Shown piece by piece: positions 6,047 to 8,513 of a stretch of DNA of 8,513 nt. The stretch covers positions 1 through 8,513 of the forward strand of contig CAITQY010000786.1 in assembly GCA_903894655.1 (NCBI GenBank), given 5' to 3'. Source of the DNA: an uncultured Gemmatimonadota bacterium. GTDB taxonomy: Bacteria; Gemmatimonadota; Gemmatimonadetes; Gemmatimonadales; Gemmatimonadaceae. The position numbers were made by a program, and so were the translations under genes. How positions within the stretch are numbered: the first letter of the stretch is position 1; each line of letters starts with the position of its first letter. The notes beneath the pieces were generated by a model, which had not been told where the DNA came from, made no database searches, and worked only from the letters and a program-made list of their open reading frames with translations.

Positions 6047-6955
6047 TCACGGGCGCGGCGGCGCGGTCGCCAGCGCGCGCAGCAGCGCGATCGAGCGCAC
6101 GTCCCACGGATCGGGCGTATCGTCCTCCTCGGCGATGTCGGCGCGTTCCTGCGGCGTCTCGAGGATGAGCGGCACGCCCTGCGCGCGGCGGTCGTGCAGC
6201 AACCAACTGAACGCGTCGGCCCCGATCAGCCCCTCCCCGATCAGCGCATGCCGGTCGCGATTCGAGCCCAGGGCGCCTTCGCTGTCATTGAGGTGAAAGA
6301 AGGCCGGTGGTTCGCCGGTGGCCGATTCGAAGGCATCGAGCACCTGCGTGAGATCGGCGCGCGAGGTCGCGATTGGATACCCCGACGCGAAGAGATGACA
6401 GGTATCGAGTCCGTAGCCGGTTCGGGCGCGATCGGCCGCTGGGATGCCAGCCAGCATGGCGCCGACTTCGTCGGGGGTGCGCCCCACCGTGGTGCCGGCA
6501 CCGGCGGTGTTCTCGATGAGCAACCGGGTGTGACTGGCCGGCACCGCCGCCAACGCACGACGCATCGCTTCGGAGACGCGGGCGATCGCCGCGTCGCGGT
6601 CGCCGTCGGTGGCCGCCCCCGGGTGGAAGCAGACGCCGGCCACGCCCAGCGCGGTGGAGCGCTCGAACTCCTTGGCCAGCGCGGCAGCCGCACGTTGCCA
6701 CTTCTCCTCATCGGGGGTGGCGCAGTTGATCACGTACGCGGCATGCACGATGACGTGCTCGGGCCGAATACCAGCCTCGGCCAGCGCTTCCTGAAAGCGG
6801 GCGAGCCGATCGGGTTTCACGCCGACTTTGTCGTTGTAGAACTTCGGAATGGCACTGAAGATCTGCAGGGCCTGCATGCCCGCCTTACCGGCGCGGCGCG
6901 CGGCCATGGGGATGCCACCGGTGTCGATGCAGTGGGCACCAAGAAGAAGCGACAT
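6047..6955 (-). CDS. nfo: Endonuclease IV (AP endonuclease)
   Basis: This 302-residue cytoplasmic TIM-barrel enzyme of base-excision repair cleaves 5' to abasic sites and removes 3' blocking groups. It begins with GAHCIDTGGIPMAARRAG. The nine residues that coordinate the trinuclear zinc centre all seem present: His71 (VHAAYVIN), His111 (CFHPGA), Glu148 (LLIENTAGAG), Asp184 and His187 (YGLDTCHLFASGY), His221 (FFHLNDSEG), Asp234 and His236 (GSNRDRH) and Glu266 (LILETP). Length is slightly above the 279-285 residues of typical bacterial Nfo, mostly through a C-terminal extension rich in Asp and Pro. I choose the ATG at 6955, which has GGAG 8 bases upstream; a TTG at 6961 is in frame but overlaps the stop of the upstream gene. 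The start is only 2 bases from that stop, so the two genes are cotranscribed. Confidence 0.96.
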   Translation of the reverse strand: MSLLLGAHCIDTGGIPMAARRAGKAGMQALQIFSAIPKFYNDKVGVKPDRLARFQEALAEAGIRPEHVIVHAAYVINCATPDEEKWQRAAAALAKEFERSTALGVAGVCFHPGAATDGDRDAAIARVSEAMRRALAAVPASHTRLLIENTAGAGTTVGRTPDEVGAMLAGIPAADRARTGYGLDTCHLFASGYPIATSRADLTQVLDAFESATGEPPAFFHLNDSEGALGSNRDRHALIGEGLIGADAFSWLLHDRRAQGVPLILETPQERADIAEEDDTPDPWDVRSIALLRALATAPPRP

Positions 6956-6957
6956 CG

Positions 6958-8064
6958 TCAACGCTCCACGCGGGCACGCCGCAGTCGGAAGATGGGGTCA
7001 GAGCCGGTGGCCGTTTCACTCCAGCCCACCACGATGGCACGGCCGCGCACGAGTACATGAGGGTCGCGGGCGTTGGAGATCCCGCCGCTGGCGGTGAGGC
7101 GGTCTTCAAAGAGATGCCCCGACGTGCGCGACACGGCGAGGCCGATCTTGCGCCGATCGCCGCCGCTGTTCGGATCTTCGTACGCCACCGCCACCACATC
7201 ACCATCGACCGCCACGCGCGCGTCGCCGATGCGGTCGCCATAGAGGATCGCGACCGGCGGCTCGAACGGCGACCGCGGGTCCATCTGGTGCGCGTAGAAC
7301 ACCCCGGGCCCTTCCGGGCCGGTGAGGGCGTAGGCGACGTGGACGTACCCATACTTTTGGTCGATGGCCACACTCGGGGCGGGACGGGCACAGCCGTAAG
7401 CACCGCGATCGGCCGCCTGCGCGTCGCCAGGGCCCTGATCGAGCGAGTCCACCATAATTGGCCCTCGCCACGCGCTCCCCGGCGCGGCCCCCAGGGCGCC
7501 TGAGGCCCCTCCAGCGGTGAAATCAGCCGAGGGGGTGACCTCGCTATCCCGCCAGGCCGCCGTGAGGCGCACGCGCCCGCCAGCGCCCCGGCTCCACCAC
7601 ACCGCGACCTGCCCACGTGCACCAGCCGAGACGATCCGCAAGGAACGGGCGCAGCGGAGCGAATCGAGAGGCGCGTGGCCGTTCCCGAGCGACGTCAGCG
7701 GCGCCGGCGCGGTCTGTACCGCGGGCAACATGGCATGGGCCTCCACCGAGTCGCCGGCCTCGACCATCGCCGCCGCGGCAGGTGCGAGCAAGCTGATGCC
7801 GCCCGCCTCACGCCACAGGTCCTGCGTGAGGAGAAAGTCGGCGTACGGCGACGACGCGAGCAGCGTGGAGTCGGTGGCCACATACGGCGGGTACGTGAGT
7901 GGCGACGGCAGGCTGGTCGCCTCAGCGCTTGCATCGACCCAGCGGATGGACGGCGTCTCGCACGCCGTCAGGGCGAGGATGAGCACGACCGGGGCCGCCC
8001 ACGGTGAACGGCGGGTTCGGGACAGCCGGAACGGGACGCGCAGACGGACGGAAGGCAGGACCAT
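6958..8064 (-). CDS. Lipoprotein with BNR/sialidase-like repeats, unknown function
   Basis: This 368-residue protein has a long basic n-region (RLRVPFRLSRTRRS), a hydrophobic stretch (APVVLILAL) and a lipobox LTAC with Cys35, so it is a probable lipoprotein. The C-terminal half contains at least three similar beta-strand units: PSVAIDQKYGYVHVAYAL...GVFYAHQ, ARVAVDGDVVAVAYEDPN...IGLAVSR and PHVLVRGRAIVVGWSETA...IFRLRRA. Each pairs a hydrophobic strand ending in Y or W with a following I/V strand. This pattern resembles blades of BNR/sialidase-type beta-propellers, but I see no textbook Asp-box (SxDxGxTW) and no enzyme residues. I do not recognise the family. The ATG at 8064 is preferred over the in-frame TTG at 8082, but neither has a clear Shine-Dalgarno. 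It is the first gene of the operon with nfo and the lipoprotein hydrolase. Confidence 0.8.
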   Translation of the reverse strand: MVLPSVRLRVPFRLSRTRRSPWAAPVVLILALTACETPSIRWVDASAEATSLPSPLTYPPYVATDSTLLASSPYADFLLTQDLWREAGGISLLAPAAAAMVEAGDSVEAHAMLPAVQTAPAPLTSLGNGHAPLDSLRCARSLRIVSAGARGQVAVWWSRGAGGRVRLTAAWRDSEVTPSADFTAGGASGALGAAPGSAWRGPIMVDSLDQGPGDAQAADRGAYGCARPAPSVAIDQKYGYVHVAYALTGPEGPGVFYAHQMDPRSPFEPPVAILYGDRIGDARVAVDGDVVAVAYEDPNSGGDRRKIGLAVSRTSGHLFEDRLTASGGISNARDPHVLVRGRAIVVGWSETATGSDPIFRLRRARVER

Positions 8065-8139
8065 GCGCGAAGGGTACTGCAAGAACCGAACGACGCTAGC
8101 TTTCCCCTTCCCTATCCTGCCCTCTCGGAGAACGTCTCA
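8065..8139. promoter_or_regulatory. Divergent intergenic region between the lipoprotein operon and pruA
   Basis: These 75 bases must hold, or lie beside, the start signals for both the leftward lipoprotein-nfo-hydrolase operon and the rightward pruA gene. On the plus strand TATCCT (8113-8118) could be a -10 element, but no acceptable -35 hexamer sits upstream. GGAG at 8127-8130 is the Shine-Dalgarno for pruA, 9 bases before its ATG. I see no clear minus-strand promoter or operator palindrome. Confidence 0.4.
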
Positions 8140-8513
8140 ATGTCTTTTGCCGCCTTCGATGGCACGCGTCGCGTGCCGGTCGCCGCGAACGAGCCGGTGC
8201 GTACGTACGCGCCAAACTCGCCCGAAACGAAGAACCTGAAGCTCCGTCTCGACCGCATGGCGGCCGAGCAGGTGGAGATTCCCATCGTGATCGGTGGTCG
8301 CCGGATTCACACCGGCAACACCGGCACGGTCACGATGCCGTGCGATCACGGCCATGTGCTGGCCACGTACCACAAGGCCACCCCGGAGCTGGTGCACGAG
8401 GCGATCGCGGCCAGCGCCGCGGCGTCGGCCGAGTGGTCGAGCTGGCGTTGGGAAGACCGCGCCGCGGTGTTTCTGCGCGCGGCCGAGCTGCTGACCACCA
8501 CGTGGCGCGACAC
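8140..8513 (+). CDS. pruA: L-glutamate gamma-semialdehyde (P5C) dehydrogenase, N-terminal 124 residues
   Basis: The protein starts MSFAAFDGTRRVPVAANEPV, followed by RTYAPNSPETKNLKLRLDRM, VEIPIVIGGRRIHTGNTGTV, MPCDHGHVLATYHKATPE and EAIAASAAASAEWSSW, then DRAAVFLRAAELL. This order (NEPV, YAPNSPE, IPIVIGG, DHGHVLATYHKA, Trp-rich helix, DRAAVFLRAAELL) matches the N-terminus of ALDH4A1-type P5C dehydrogenases. These oxidise glutamate 5-semialdehyde to glutamate with NAD+ in the second step of proline catabolism. It differs from the RocA type and from the C-terminal part of PutA. The gene is cut by the right window edge before the NAD-binding and catalytic Cys/Glu regions, so activity cannot be verified. 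GGAG lies 9 bases before the ATG. It is the only plus-strand gene and is divergent from the lipoprotein operon. Confidence 0.92.
   Translation, partial: MSFAAFDGTRRVPVAANEPVRTYAPNSPETKNLKLRLDRMAAEQVEIPIVIGGRRIHTGNTGTVTMPCDHGHVLATYHKATPELVHEAIAASAAASAEWSSWRWEDRAAVFLRAAELLTTTWRD

Noticed and set aside
5783..7060. Long open frame on the plus strand (425 codons)
   Set aside because: Antisense to nfo and the lipoprotein hydrolase, which have intact active sites; the translation has no family resemblance.

Overview
The window is GC-rich, gene-dense bacterial chromosome with no rRNA, tRNA, CRISPR array, insertion sequence or phage gene that I can see. It encodes two lipobox lipoproteins, two exported hydrolases and a type I signal peptidase. 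It also carries a lysine/alanine-rich SWIB-domain protein and an ALDH4A1-type P5C dehydrogenase. This mix fits a Gram-negative, high-GC heterotroph. A member of Gemmatimonadota is my best guess, but that is an inference from gene content and style, not a proof.

Layout: everything from 1 to 8064 is on the minus strand, so it reads right to left; one gene at the right edge (8140 onward) is on the plus strand. In minus-strand transcription order there are three blocks. (i) 8064 to 5017: a lipoprotein with probable BNR-like repeats, endonuclease IV (nfo) and a lipoprotein alpha/beta hydrolase, with gaps of 2 and 10 bases, so almost certainly one operon. (ii) 4845 to 4417: a small basic SWIB protein with its own strong Shine-Dalgarno, a possible promoter and a hairpin just downstream. 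(iii) 4396 to 496: signal peptidase I (lepB), an exported esterase whose start overlaps the lepB stop (TAATG), a small membrane protein, and an exported M24 metallopeptidase. After an 84-base gap comes the N-terminal 137 codons of a YdjI-like SPFH protein, cut by the window edge. The divergent gap 8065-8139 separates block (i) from the truncated P5C dehydrogenase gene (pruA).

How the genes relate: block (iii) pairs the enzyme that removes signal peptides with two secreted enzymes carrying classical signal peptides. The SPFH protein belongs to a family linked to envelope stress through PspA. Block (i) mixes DNA base-excision repair with two lipoproteins, a combination without an obvious shared function. 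Most of the window is ordinary housekeeping or accessory metabolism. The points most worth checking are a hairpin sitting on the apparent lepB start, the SWIB protein with its histone-H1-like tail, the uncharacterised lipoprotein, and the small membrane protein. I found no convincing new multi-gene system.
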